Part shown: positions 38,195 through 49,586 of the stretch, piece by piece | How the letters are laid out: every line of letters starts with the position of its first letter | Numbering within the stretch: the stretch's first letter is position 1 | Source: Hirundichthys speculiger | Taxonomy: Eukaryota > Chordata > Actinopteri > Beloniformes > Exocoetidae | Length of the DNA: 64,000 nucleotides | Direction of reading: 5' to 3' | NCBI GenBank assembly: GCA_018398805.1 | Contig: JAGFBZ010001254.1 | Span: 1,240,001 to 1,304,000, forward strand | The notes under the pieces: model-generated | Seen by the model: the letters and a program-made list of their open reading frames with translations, nothing else | What the model was told of the DNA's origin: nothing | The model's database searches: none | Position numbers and translations under genes: made by a program

Positions 38195-38471
38195 GCAATC
38201 AAACAGCTGTGTGTTTAAATGATCAAGCATCTGGACAGTTCTTATGAGGAAGAGAAGGCTGTTCCACCATCGACGAGGTTCTGTCATGTCTGTTTGCGAG
38301 TCTGGATCTTGGATTGACTGACTGCAGCTGTTTGTGGACCTTAGTGTTCTAGCTGGAGTGGGAGGATGTAAAAGTTGGGACAAATATTGGTTTGCCATGC
38401 CAAAAACAAGTGATATGCTTTAAACTGGATCCCAGAATGAGCTGGAAGCCAAAGTAGGGAGAAAAGTACAG
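38195..38471. repeat. Older repeat split by hAT insertion (left half)
   Basis: The block ending TAGGGAGAAAAGTACAG resumes after the hAT element at 39316 with TGTGATGTGACTGTGCCATG, a layout familiar from a teleost retroelement 3' region. I infer that the hAT element at 38480 landed in an older copy. The family is not assigned. Confidence 0.35.
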
Positions 38472-38479
38472 GTGTGATG

Positions 38480-39315
38480 GAGTGACGTGCGGTGAGAATT
38501 ATGGCTGGTGAGGCACTGACTTCATCAGTCAGATTTACAAACATATGAACCCTCCAGAACAACTTATTCACCATTTGATTGGCAGCAGTTAACTGTTTAT
38601 GTTTAAAACCTCCTATCGTCATTCACATATAAATGCTTTACACATACAAACTGTAGCGCACAAAAAAGCACATTTAATTAAAAAAAAAGTTATTATGGTC
38701 TTACCTTTACTTATAAATTAAGTCCATGCGCCGCCCTTTCTGAAGAATAAGTGACAGCGCTTGCTGTCACTTATTCTGCAGCCAATGTGTCGCTAGAAGA
38801 ATCCCTGTGCTCACTAGTGCCCCCTAACGTGAGGCAGGAGAAGTGCGTGCCTCACCCCGTGCCTCTTCTCAGCCGTTTTATGATCGCACCAGCACAAGAA
38901 ACACATTACACACATATAGTTGCTGTTCATTATATAAATCAGCTAAACTATGGAAAGTTATTTCATATAGCAAACGTGTTTGAACATTTTAATGGTGACA
39001 TACAAAGAGACGGCGATCTGGTCTCACTACATAGCATGGCAGAACAGTTAGCCGAGTCATTGCGCAATCCATGGTGAGGCTCAGCAGGGTGCTGCCTCAC
39101 CGCCCGCATCTTCTCAGTATTTGAATGGTAAATGTGAATATTCGGCGATTTTGAATAAAAAATAATCTAAAAATGGTGAAGTTAAATGGAAAATTACTTT
39201 ATAGTACAAATCAATTGATAAATATAAAACAATGTATATATATTTTTCATTTCTTTCTTTCCATGATGGCAGGTGAGGCACGGCCTCCCCTGCCTCACCT
39301 GACCGCACGTCACTG
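38480..39315. mobile_element. Non-autonomous hAT element, 8-bp target duplication
   Basis: The 836-bp element has ends (G)AGTGACGTGCGGT and ACCGCACGTCACTG, an inverted pair of about 13 bp, with subterminal GGTGAGGCA words repeated near both ends. It is flanked by the exact 8-bp GTGTGATG at 38472-38479 and 39316-39323. No transposase motif is visible. A perfect hairpin (38744-38758 with 38763-38777) lies inside. Confidence 0.85.
38744..38777. repeat. 15-bp perfect hairpin with 4-nt loop
   Basis: AGAATAAGTGACAGC is followed, after GCTT, by its exact reverse complement. It lies inside the hAT element and has the same short-loop geometry as the hairpins near 10.85 and 11.0 kb. Confidence 0.9.
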
Positions 39316-39786
39316 GTGTGATGTGACTGTGCCATGTTTTTATCAATCAGAAGGTGTGTTGCTGCATTTGTGAAAGTCTGTAGTCCACAAAATGAAGACT
39401 GATTAAAGCTCTCACACAAAGATTTACGACTATCTTGAGAAATGATAAAGGTGTGAATTACCTTCTTAAAATCTTGTGGAGCGAAGTAAGACTTCATCTT
39501 AGTAGGGAGCTTTTGATAAAATAAGTTCATCTTAATTGCAGTCTCATTTTTTTTTTTCTAATTTGAAGGCACAGTCAAAAATCACACGAAGGTTGACAGT
39601 GAGAATCTAATAAAACAATTCCCATAAGGTTCTGATTGGCTATCAGCTGCCTTTTTGGTAACAAAAAGGACTATCTGTGGAGTGAATCTATGACATGCTG
39701 TGATTTAAAAGAAAGTTGTTTCATATCCCAGTTGCAGTAAGTGCATACCCCAAAATCTACTTCTGATCACCAAAATACAACACATC

Positions 39787-40207
39787 ATTACCTCCGCCAA
39801 GGTTATGTTTTTGCCGGCATTTATCTGTCTGTCTGTGTTCAAGATAACTCAAAAAGTTATAGATGGATTTTGATGAAATTTTCAGGAGTAGTAAGAAATG
39901 TGAAAAGGAAGAACTGATTTCATTTTGGCTGTGATCTGGAAGAAATCCTGGATTCTGGATCACTTTCAAATTTTTGATAACATTGCGGTCAAGGGGGCCG
40001 AAAATTTTGTTTCTCAATATCCCTGTTAATTATTGCCCAAATCTCATGAAATTTGACTCAGGGATTGACAATGGGAACCTCTATCAAATTTCAAAGGCTG
40101 ATCTGGATCTGATCCAGAAGGCGGATTTTATCACAATCTGTAAATCGCTATATGGGGGAATTTTTGCGTTTGGCGGATGTCTGCGCTCTCCGAGTGCTTT
40201 TCTAGTT
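39787..40207 (+). repeat. Common teleost interspersed repeat, near full length
   Basis: It starts ATTACCTCCGCCAAGG, contains AACTCAAAAAGTTATAGATG and GATTTTGATGAAATTTTCAG, and ends GGATGTCTGCGCTCTCCGAG. This order is familiar from a very high-copy fish repeat. It has no coding capacity; whether it is a SINE or a DNA-transposon derivative is not decided here. Confidence 0.5.
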
Positions 40208-40424
40208 CAACATGTTTTTGGGATGATTGTGTCTCATGCACAATCAGATGATTACCAGCATGACTTTTTATGTAGTTATGGGAATATTGGTAAGAAATCA
40301 ATATCTTTATACAACCTGAATTCCGGTAAAGTCTTTAAAAATTTGAAATTAATTGAAGCCAGTTCAACATCTGGACTCTTCTCCGACAAAGCCAAGTTGT
40401 TGTAATAGCTGCAGTATATGGTTT

Positions 40425-40790
40425 TACATCATCCTGCTGAAATACAAAAAGCCTTTCCCTCAAATAGACGTCATCTGAAAGGAAGTATATGTTGCTCTAA
40501 AACCTTTATATACCTTTCTGCATTCATAGTTCCTTCCAAAACATGCAAGCTGCCCATACCGTATGCACTTATGTACCCCCAACAACAATACAACAATACA
40601 GTTCTTGTCTCCTGGGTCTCTGAGCCGGGCCTCCCCTTGTTGTGGGTGTGATCTTTTGTGAGGATTGAGAGCTTTAGTCCTTGTGCCTATCGGACCAGCC
40701 TGCCCTGGTGTGGTGGATCTTGGACAAACCCAATGTGCCCATCAGGGGACCCAAGTCAGCCTGAGATAGTGATGTTGGCGATGGTAATAA
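40425..40790. repeat. Two adjoining fragments of fish repeats
   Basis: At 40425-40580 the words CATCCTGCTGAAATACAAA, TATATGTTGCTCTAAAACCT and CATGCAAGCTGCCCATACC resemble a fish DNA-transposon interior. At 40595-40770 CCGGGCCTCCCCTTGTTGTG and CATCAGGGGACCCAAGTCAG resemble another repeat. Both are truncated and only loosely identified. Confidence 0.35.
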
Positions 40791-41257
40791 TGATAAAACA
40801 ATTACCATTCACGCTATCAGTATTTTTCTTTTTTTTATTTTCATTGGTATAATTATTGCTGGTATTACTAATTTTAGCATTATAACTATTAAAATTATTA
40901 ATGTTATCGATGTAATTATTTTTACAATTATTGCTGTTGTTGTTCTGAGTATTATTTCTATAGGTACAGGTATGTATGCATATGTGTGTGAGCGCACCAG
41001 CATATGTGTATGTGTGTTTATGTGTCACATCTGAGTTAAAAGATTTTCTTTGCAAATGTTGAGCAATAGAAATTCTGACCTTGATCAACTCTTCTACAGC
41101 ATTTTAAACTCCACTGAAATGAAGATATACTGTATGGCAAAAGCAGCACTGCTCTTCCACTAAAAAATATATAACTTTTATTAAAGCATTTTAGCTCTAT
41201 GAGACCACTTTGTCTAGAAATGATGCTCACTGTTTTATTCCATAATAATGAAAAGAA

Positions 41258-41384
41258 TCCATCCATCCATTATCTATGCCCGTTTAATCCTATGCAGGGT
41301 CATGGGGATCTGCTGGAGCCTATCCCAGCTCTCTTCGGGCAAAAGGCAGGTGTACACCCTGGACAGGTTGCCAGCCCATCACAG
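41258..41384 (-). mobile_element. 5'-truncated GATG-tailed SINE, 8-bp duplication
   Basis: It starts TCCATCCATCC and contains CCTATGCAGGGTCATGGGGA, ending CCAGCCCATCACAG. Direct repeats of GAAAAGAA flank it (41250-41257 and 41385-41392). It is the same family and orientation as the 14173 copy, lacking the tRNA-like head. Confidence 0.8.
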
Positions 41385-41399
41385 GAAAAGAACATTAGG

Positions 41400-42880
41400 A
41401 AGGTTATTATTTGACTTATTAAAAAAAATGCAACTGCACACTCCACTGCCAAGTTTGAATGAGTAACTAAATATAAGGTGACTGCATGTCTTGAGTGGAC
41501 TGTGTGTTTTCTCCCCGTCATTGATAAAAGTTCACTTGCAGACATTCAAGACCAGACACATCAAGGGTAAAACAGGGGACACTGTGCACAATCATCCCTG
41601 AACATCCCAGAAATAATGGCAGGAACAACAGTGCACCAGCAGAGGAGTGGCATGTCATGAGGTGATTAATCAAGTCAGTAATGGATAACGTCCCCCTTCC
41701 CTCCCTTTCAGCACAGTAAAATCTAAAATTTCTGAATTAATGTGCTTTTCTACTGTTGCTCCAACAGGTGGAGCTCATGCTGCACAGCTGAGCTGCTGCT
41801 GTTAAAGCTTCTTCCCAGACGGACAAAGACACCCCCACACACCACTGTGAACAAGAGATCTGTGCATGTAACTACAGTCTTTCAGGTTGAACTGTACGGG
41901 TATTAAACAATCCTACGATAGGAAAACTTTGTAATTTTACTATGTAATACAGATCTTTCAGTTTCCTTTAATTCATGGCACATTTGCATCCAGGTGACTG
42001 CACATTAAAGCAAAGCACAGGCTTCACACCAGCGTTAAGCTGATTAGCTTGAATAGAGAAACATTAAGCAAGGATAAATTTGCTGTATTTTTCTGCAGCT
42101 CTGTCTCTTGGCGAATGTTAAATGTCGTGACAGTAAATACAATCAAGTCTGTTTTTTTTTTTCTCAACTTCTGCAGATTTTGTGTGGTGGAAAATACATC
42201 ACGGTGAATAAGAATGTGAGGCTTATCTCTTTACTTCATGTGGCATAAAAGTCTGTGCTTCAGAATTTGTTTTCATGATGACATTTCTTATTTTTCTTCC
42301 ACATCTTGCATCGACTTTTTTTTTTCTGACAGACATAGACAGAGAGAGAGAGAGAGAGAGCACGAGCACACACTCATACACGCACACCAAAACAGGCTTA
42401 CATAAACAGAATTTGCTACTACATGCACATACACATGCAACACCTGTGAAGAGGCGCACATCTGAACCTCTTTTTTAAAAGACTCTTCCTCACTCCCTTT
42501 GCTGCTTTATTTTCTGAGCCACACCAAATCATGTTCATAAACTGCACATCACTCTTACGCTTGAATAAAGCCTGATTCTAATTCTGACTGTGACACGCAC
42601 TCTGACAGAGCAGGGAGCTTGGCATTGATCAGGTCAGAATAGGTCGATTTTGACACAAAGCATCATTTAAATGTTGAACAGTGATGCCTCCACAGGAGAT
42701 CAGTGATCCCCAGTATAAACAAGTGGGCAACATAACAGCAGCAACTACTTGACATTTATTTGGATGATTTAATTTATATAATATAATATAGCAACAATTT
42801 ACAACATATAACATATTGGGTCATTTCACAGACAGAGCAGACTGCTCGAGTACTATCGGAGTCCAATTTAATCCAGGTAC
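41400..42880. other. No gene seen; (AG)n and AC-rich tract
   Basis: An (AG)n array at about 42341-42361 is followed by CA-rich sequence to about 42440. The rest is AT-rich without family signatures. Confidence 0.5.
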
Positions 42881-42884
42881 ATTA

Positions 42885-43395
42885 TTTTTTTTTGTACTTT
42901 ATTTTTATAGAAGGAACATAAACAACATACAGAAATGCATGGAACAAACAGTTGGTCACCTATACATTCCTTCAGACATTATACTGGTGTAGTTACAAAT
43001 ACAATGATGGCTCAATGAGCTTCTCTTATGAACATGTACACAATCCATTTTTCCCAATAGTGCAAATATTTATCAGTGTAGATTTAACAAAAAGGTAATT
43101 CTTTCCATGTTTTGGATATTGCTCACCATATTGATCCAGTCAGACTCTGCCGGAGGTGTGGTCTGCAGCCAGCTTCGGCTTACAGTTTTCTTACTGGCTG
43201 CTAATAATATTTTTAAGAGATATTTGTCTCATCCCAAGATATGGGGTGCGATATTACCCAGGTAAATTGTGGAGAAAGAGCTGTTAATTTCATCACCAAA
43301 AATATTTTGTATTACTTGTGTGATCTTTTTGCCAATATGGCTGAATAGCTGGGCAGCCCCAAAATATATGAAGATGGTCTGCTAGCTGCTTCATG
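42885..43395 (-). mobile_element. L1-like LINE, 3' end (ORF2 C-terminus)
   Basis: The minus strand reads LHIFWGCPAIQPYWQK (the HIFWxCP motif of the L1 ORF2 C-terminal region), then, after a frameshift, NSS..TIYLGNIAPHILG, a stop, DKYLLKILLAASKKTVSRSW, and ESDWINMVSNIQNMERITFL. This order is that of the fish L1 ORF2 tail. The plus-strand T-rich tract at about 42883-42910 fits the A-rich 3' tail. The copy is 5'-truncated and broken by stops. Confidence 0.75.
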
Positions 43396-43399
43396 GAAC

Positions 43400-44195
43400 C
43401 CTTTTATGCCCCCGTTCCATCTTGGCAGGCAGTGATAGAGGTGTAATGGAAATTAAAGGAGTGCTGTGTGAAATGGCAGTACGGAAAGGTGTAACGGAGG
43501 TGTGAGGATGAGTGCAAACTGCAAACACCTCACGGCGGATGAGATTAGTTAACGTATCACGGGGAAAGTGAGGCAGTCAGAGAATCTATCTTAAAAACTA
43601 AGAGCGTGGCAACAATAGGGGCATTACTGAAATGACCAGCAAACTGTGAAAAAAAAACAAAAAAAACATCTGGTAAGGCCTTGCTGGACAGGCCTTATTA
43701 TGAGCTTTGCTTCTTGATTTAAGGCACCGCATCTCTGCCCTGCTGAAGCCAGGACTCTGCTGGAGCTGACGGACCACTGCAAATGCCAGGCAGAAACTTG
43801 AATTATTTTACTAGCAGTGGGCTTTATTCACCGTTGTCTGAACTGACTCATTAGTGACCACATGCATTAGGGACTTGTTGCTGACTTGTGGTCTGCAGAT
43901 TAGAGGAAAATAACTGTCTCAAGATTGCTTCCTGAAACCACACAATATTAGATGAGGGAATATTAGACGTTAGTGGTATTCATGTGGAGGTGGAATGAGT
44001 GGAGGGAGACCTCAAGTGCATCTTCGTATCACAATCTCTGCGTGAAAGTGATAGATTATGATCAGTTTTGACTCACCAATCAAGCTTACGTGCATGGTTT
44101 TGGACTATGTGAAGAAGAAGAAGGTGTAGCTCCCTTTAAACTAAAAGACCACATTTGGAACCAGACTCAGTGGGGACTGGTACCTGCCTCGGTCG
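43400..44195. other. No recognisable gene
   Basis: Complex but non-coding sequence with a short A run near 43650. Nothing else is supported. Confidence 0.45.
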
Positions 44196-44672
44196 GCTGG
44201 AGGCAGGCATGGACTGGCCATCGGGCGTACCGGGCAATGCCCGGTGGGCCGACGCACATCTGTGGGCCGGCCCAGGTCTGTCATAAAAAAAAAAAAAAAG
44301 TATATAGTTTTTATTGACCGCGACGGTAACGGACTGGTAGTCGGCTCATAAAAATCTCCGGGGGGGGGGGGCGACGACGACACACACTCAACAAACTCAA
44401 GAAAGAGACACTGACAGCTAATCAGACAAGCGCTACAGTGCTGCGCTGATGTGAACGCAGTATGAACGTTATTTTCTGCTGAAGGGAGGGGTGGAGGCGG
44501 GGCGGGGCTTGCGAAGACACGAAGTGGCCCATTGGTTGATTTTCTTGACGGACATTGGGCTAGTCCAATGAAATTTCTCAGCTCTCGTTGGCCCGCTCCT
44601 CCCATCCCTCCTGACCAAATTTTGCCGTTTGGCCTGACCGGAGAGTGTGGTGGCTCGTGGATGAGTATGGAA

Positions 44673-44786
44673 ATGGAGAAAAAAGCACAAAAGCGAAAGG
44701 GAGGAGCAGAAAAGCTCAGAGAACGGAGACAAAAAAAATTAAAAGTGGATGCAGCAAAATGTGCCAAAATCATGGAAATGTTTTGA
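44673..44786 (+). pseudogene. N-terminal hAT transposase peptide
   Basis: From the ATG at 44673 the reading is MEKKAQKRKGGAEKLRERRQ followed by KKLKVDAAKCAKIMEMF and a stop. A KRKGGAEKLR-type basic start followed by AAKC-x-KI-x-x-MF is the usual opening of fish hAT transposases that carry a zinc-finger MYM/TTF-type domain. The open frame ends before any zinc finger or DDE residues. An acidic, GAG-rich stretch follows at 44840-44930. Confidence 0.6.
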
Positions 44787-44961
44787 ACCACAAGCTCGGG
44801 GGCGGGGGCCGCGAGGCCGTCGGCCACGGGGCCGTCGAGTGAACAGGTGGTTGTCGGAGAAGAAGCGGACGACGAGAGGGAGAAGGAGGAGGAGGAGGAG
44901 GAGAGAGATGAGACCCAGCAGCAGGGCGAGATTGAGGTCAGAATAGCTATTTGGAGGTGAT

Positions 44962-44965
<4 letters not shown>

Positions 44966-45013
<48 letters not shown>
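44966..45013. repeat. (TG)n microsatellite, about 48 bp
   Basis: Uninterrupted TG array inside the hAT element. A 291-residue minus-strand frame through this block is largely an artefact of the repeat and GC-rich element DNA. Confidence 0.97.
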
Positions 45014-45014
<1 letters not shown>

Positions 45015-45189
45015 ACTTTATTTTAATTTTTGAAACTTCACTATGTGCACATAGTATACAACATGCAGCATGTGCTTCCGCATATCGTATAAATAACCGG
45101 CATTTTTGATCCCCGGCGTATGGTGGGCCGCCAGGGATCAAAAATGCCCGGGCCATTTTTTGGTCCCAGTCCAGCCCTGGCTGGAGGGT

Positions 45190-48100
45190 GAGAATACTCA
45201 GCAGAGAACATTCTTGGGTTCCAGCTGGGATTTTCAGTGTAATTTTGTTGCAAGAAAGGAAAACACAATAGTTAGTTGTTGCCACTGGTACGAAGATGTG
45301 TGTAGTGAAACAAAACAGGACTGTAACAAAGGAGCAATATATCACGCCATGAACAACAAAACACAGTACCAGCAGCCTAAAGTGATAATTTAACTTCTCC
45401 TGCGTGATTAAACAGCCTATATGACATGCCCTTAAATGACTTTATTAGTTTCTGTTTTTCTGTATGAGAACAGAAAGCGTCTCCAGCTGCACGCTTGTTT
45501 TCTGCTTTCAGCTTGCCTGTTGTGAGCTGCTGCAGTGCTGGACAAACGTTCACAGGAGGACAACATAATTTTTCTCCTTGTCCCTTATTCCAAAACATAC
45601 AATGGAGCAGAAAACATAATAATAAATCCTTGGAAAGTGGGTGTAATTGAACTCTCCCTCCCTTGAAGACTATATTATCTCCCACACATCCCAGCACTGA
45701 GTGAAATTCCAGCAGTTTTAACTAACATGGAAGCAATTATTTGGAACGTGGGCCGTAAAATAATGAACTAATGTTTGGCTATCCTCCCATTTACCTACTA
45801 ATTAGACAAAAAGGAAAGGGATTTCCAGGTGGGTGACTATTCCTTTCTATTTCCTTTCCTCTCTCCCCTCTTTTTTCTTACTCTACATAAGACTAAGAAT
45901 GAAAGAGATTGAATACAGCTCATTTCCAAAACTTTTGATTGGTTTCTTGGCACTAAAATTGGTTCTGAGTATTTACAAAGATGTTTGTGATTTCATTTAT
46001 TTCCTCTTTCGGAGAAATTGGTCGTCTCTTGTTCCCTACGTTCTTATCATTTCCCTCTGTATTTACAATTTTGTATCAGCAGGAACAGGTAATTATTTTA
46101 CTGATGACTTTCTTTCAAAAAGGAAAATAAGAACGTTCGGAAACCTGAGGGCTGAAATTGTTGCCAATCATGTATCTTCACTGCATTACTTATGTGTTCA
46201 AAATAAATAATTTATTACACCCGTTGTGATGGTGTCCATGATCAATTTGAGGCATCCGAGCAGTTTAATACATTTTCATTATGTGCTGGTGAATCTCAGG
46301 ACAACTGAGATTGCAACTGTAATTTAAAAAGCACAGCATGCTTTGCAGTTTTTGTAGCAGCAACATTTGCCTGCATGTCAAGCGGACAAAGCCTTCAGAC
46401 TCTGATCGAAAAGATTTCTTTCCTCCAGCTTTCAATTATGTCTTGCTTGACACAAAATCCCATCTTCAACACAATGCGCCAGTCCAAGGATGGAGATAAA
46501 AACATAGCAGAGATGGAAATAAAAGATGCATCCTCTCGGTACAAAATGATAGGTGACGTGCTTTTTATGACATTCCAGAGGCAATCAAAGTGCATGTAGA
46601 GGCCTGTCAGGGAAAGGTTAGATGTTTAATGCCGTGATTGACTGGCTTTGCAAAGTGGCTCTCGTTCCTTGTTTGCACAAGCGAGCAACAGCACACAAGA
46701 TAGAGGTTTAACCCAGTTTCGTGACTGAGTTCAAAGGCAAAATTCCCCATTGTGCTTCCCCCTCTTACAAGCACTGTGCACAGTAGCCGGTAATTGCAGT
46801 TATTAATGCAGGAGTATTGGAAGCAAAAAAAAAACTATACTTGGCTGCTCTATACTGCTCGTTTGGCCTCGATGAGAAACAGATACTAAATGTGTCCTTG
46901 GAATGCGAGAATATGGTTTGTAGAAGCTACTGATGTCAGCAATTGATATGCACAACAGTGTTTTTCTCCTTTTTTTTTCTTTTTGTCTTCCCACACCAGA
47001 GACCTCAACTTCTGCTTTTAAAATGAACCGCCCACGTCAATCAATGAGTTAATTAACATATTCTAGATTTGCTCCGAGGACTGTTGACGAAACTTAACAC
47101 CAATCTTCAGCTGCAGTCAGTCACCCTGTGGAATGAAGACCAATCCCAAGGTCGAGCTAATCAGGCAGCTGATTAAAATTACACTCTGCCCAGAGGGCTC
47201 TGAAGAGGCAACAACAGAGGCCATCCACTATCAATGAACATTTCAAGAGAGGAAACATGCCCCTCATGCACCCTCGAGCTTTTGTCACATTTATCAGACC
47301 AAGCTGGCCTGGAGCATTTAAAATGTCAGAGAGGAAATCATTCGCAGCTTGTTCGTACCAAAACCTTCAGTACGACTTCTCAGACTAACTTTAATACATT
47401 ATGCGTCGTTTGCACAGAAGAAGCCGAGGGAATCACTTACAAATGATGCTTTGAAGTGCTTCTCAGCCTCTTCTGCTCTCTCGCCCAAGCCACGCTGCCC
47501 TCTGTCAGACTGAATTGCTCTTTCCTCTTAGTAACCTCACTGAAGATTTATTTCATTTCCTCATGTTCTATCGCTCTTTTTTAATCCTTCTCTTGTTCTC
47601 TGTTCCAGTGTCACTAATGCTTACCCTTTAAGAGGGTTTTCTTTGCATCATCTGACTTTCTGCACAGTGCTTATTGCAACAGAGGTCTATGGGAAAGTCA
47701 TAGGCTTACATTTGCCCTGAAAACCATTCAGATCAAATATTTAAGTGATGAAATGTTCTATTTTCTGAGGGGTTTCTCTGAGATTTTCTCAGCCCGAGGC
47801 TTTTGAGTTAGATGTTGCATATTTCACTTGGTTCTTCAATTTTCGGATTTTTATTTAAACATCTTTTTTTTTATTGTATTTTTTATACTGCCTGCAGTCT
47901 CTTGCTGAGATACGTCTGCACATTCCCAAGGATCTGTCTCCCAGTCTATAAAAAATGCTGATAAAAATCATACTTTAAACTTGAAAAATTATTTTTCTTG
48001 TTCATAGAGATCATGTCTGTCTTTTAGGCAGCCGTGACAACGGCAAAAAGTGTTTGAAATATGAAGAAAAGACACTTTTTGTAAAAATCTATTGTAATTG

Positions 48101-49130
48101 AATTTGTACAATTTCCCCTTAGTACTGTTCAATATAAAGTTAATAACATCACTCTGGGGAAAAAGAGTCAACAATCCCTGTGTAATGCAAACCCAATTTG
48201 AAGTGAAAATTATTTTTAAAATGACCCTCTGAGAGGATATATATGTTGCGTTTGCCCCTACACACTCAAAATCACAACAGTTATTTAGCATGTTTAGTAT
48301 AAATGCAGATATTCAGTCAGATCACCACTGGATGACTTTCAGTTCAGGTCCAAACTTGATTATTAATATTTTTTTTTTTTCTCCCTCAAGAAGTGTCCAG
48401 ATGCTAAAACAAAAAACATATAAACATATAAATATATGTATTCATACAGTACACACACACACACACACACACCTTCAACTTAGACTTTCATTATAGCTGT
48501 AAAACAAAACATTTAAAGTTAAACCAAAGACTATTTTCATATCAAAAAGTCAGTCCCAATTTCATTCGGAGGAACATTTGATTATTTTTAGGACAAGTTG
48601 CCTAACTCTTATAGTCACTATAATCAGTAAAAACTACCTAGTGGCCTGTTTTGCATACCTTGCAGTACCGCAACGATGAAGTCACTTCACAGAGCTACAG
48701 TGGTGTTTATGGCAGACTTCGGGATCATTACAACACGCAAGAGAGCAATGCTGAGAGAGAGTGATCAAGAAAGTGACTGAAAAGGAGTACATTTCAGACA
48801 ATATTGTAAAAAATAATTAACCTCTACACCGAAAAGAGGGAGACTCTGGGGATAAAAAAATGGCTGTAAAACTGTGTCTTTACGGATTATTTTAAAGTGT
48901 GTTCTCAGTATTTCATTAATGGTAAGACTAATCATATCTGTGCCTATAATTTCTGTTTTTTTGGTAATTTTGGGAAACATCACCATAAACAGAAATGAGT
49001 AAACATTCACGACTGATCAGTTTGTTTTTTTTACTAAACGAAGCGACCAACATTTGAGTGTAAAAGGATCCCTGAAGATGGAGATTGGTAATATTACCAT
49101 GACTACTATAGACGAACATCACTCATTCCT
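45190..49130. other. Gene-free stretch
   Basis: A 125-codon plus-strand frame (45833-46210) has a hydrophobic start but no family motif or splice context. Frames on both strands at 46375-46599 coincide with a complex, repeat-free block that could be conserved non-coding DNA. A (CA)n of about 20 bp lies at 48451-48472. Confidence 0.45.
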
Positions 49131-49164
49131 CCAGATATTATGATATTTGCTGGGGGGGGTCATA

Positions 49165-49262
49165 CTCTGGTCTCTGTAAAGCGCCTAGAGACAATTGACA
49201 TTGTAACAAGTGCTATAAAAATAAAATTGAATTGAAATTAATTGAATTGAATTGAATTGAAT
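49165..49262 (+). repeat. Retroelement 3' tail with (AATTG)n array
   Basis: TCTGTAAAGCGCCTAGAGAC, then AATTGACATTGTAACA, then AATAAAATTGAATTG leads into about six AATTG units. It is the same tail as at 7035-7140 with a longer terminal array. Confidence 0.6.
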
Positions 49263-49398
49263 TGAATTGAATGATGGACGATAATGATTCTTAACTCCAT
49301 GAAATATGTAGGTCTCGGCTCAGCATATTGAGGAAAAATGCTGAGGGGAATTTAGAAACAATCAGTGTGCTCAGATCATGAAATTAATCGAAACAAAC

Positions 49399-49586
49399 CT
49401 TTCCTGCAGCCATGGCGTGTCCTGTTGAGCAAATGTAGTCCAGATCCTTCACCCAGCCACACACAAACTGATCATAAGCCTCCAGAGAGTTGTAGGTCTT
49501 CAGTTCCTCCAACATTAAAGCACTTTTGTCATGGAAAATATAATCGTAGCTGTTGGGGTAGGACAAGTTGTGCAAGTCCCTCATGT
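49399..49586 (-). pseudogene. Exon of a mobile-element gene (SWIM/YqaJ-type), orphaned
   Basis: On the minus strand a 188-nt open block lies between an AG acceptor (TATTATAG) and a GTTTGT donor. It reads MRDLHNLSYPNSYDYIF, then KSALMLEELKTYNSLEAYDQ, FVCGWVKDLDYI and STGHAMAAGK, without a stop. The SLEAY-x-x-F-x-x-GWV pattern is familiar from fish multi-copy proteins that continue into a SWIM zinc finger and a YqaJ-like nuclease domain and that I associate with DNA transposons. No neighbouring exon of that protein was found, so it is probably an isolated relic. Family assignment is from memory of the motif. Confidence 0.45.

Larger units (their letters stand above)
44204..45179 (+). mobile_element. 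hAT element with BED/MYM-type N-terminal remnant
   Basis: The 976-bp unit has ends CAGGCATGGACTGG and the inverse of CAGGGCTGGACTGG, with an exact 8-bp duplication GCTGGAGG at 44196-44203 and 45180-45187. The right subterminal region folds back on itself (TTTTTGATCCC and GGGATCAAAAA). The interior keeps a short N-terminal transposase reading (44673-44786) and a long (TG)n array; the catalytic region is gone, so it is non-autonomous. Confidence 0.88.

Noticed and set aside
44141..45016. 291-codon minus-strand ORF beginning with His-Thr repeats
   Set aside because: It is created by the (TG)n array and GC-rich hAT interior; the real coding relic of the element is on the plus strand at 44673-44786.
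45833..46210. 125-codon plus-strand ORF with a hydrophobic start
   Set aside because: No recognisable domain, no splice or promoter context, and composition typical of AT-rich non-coding DNA.
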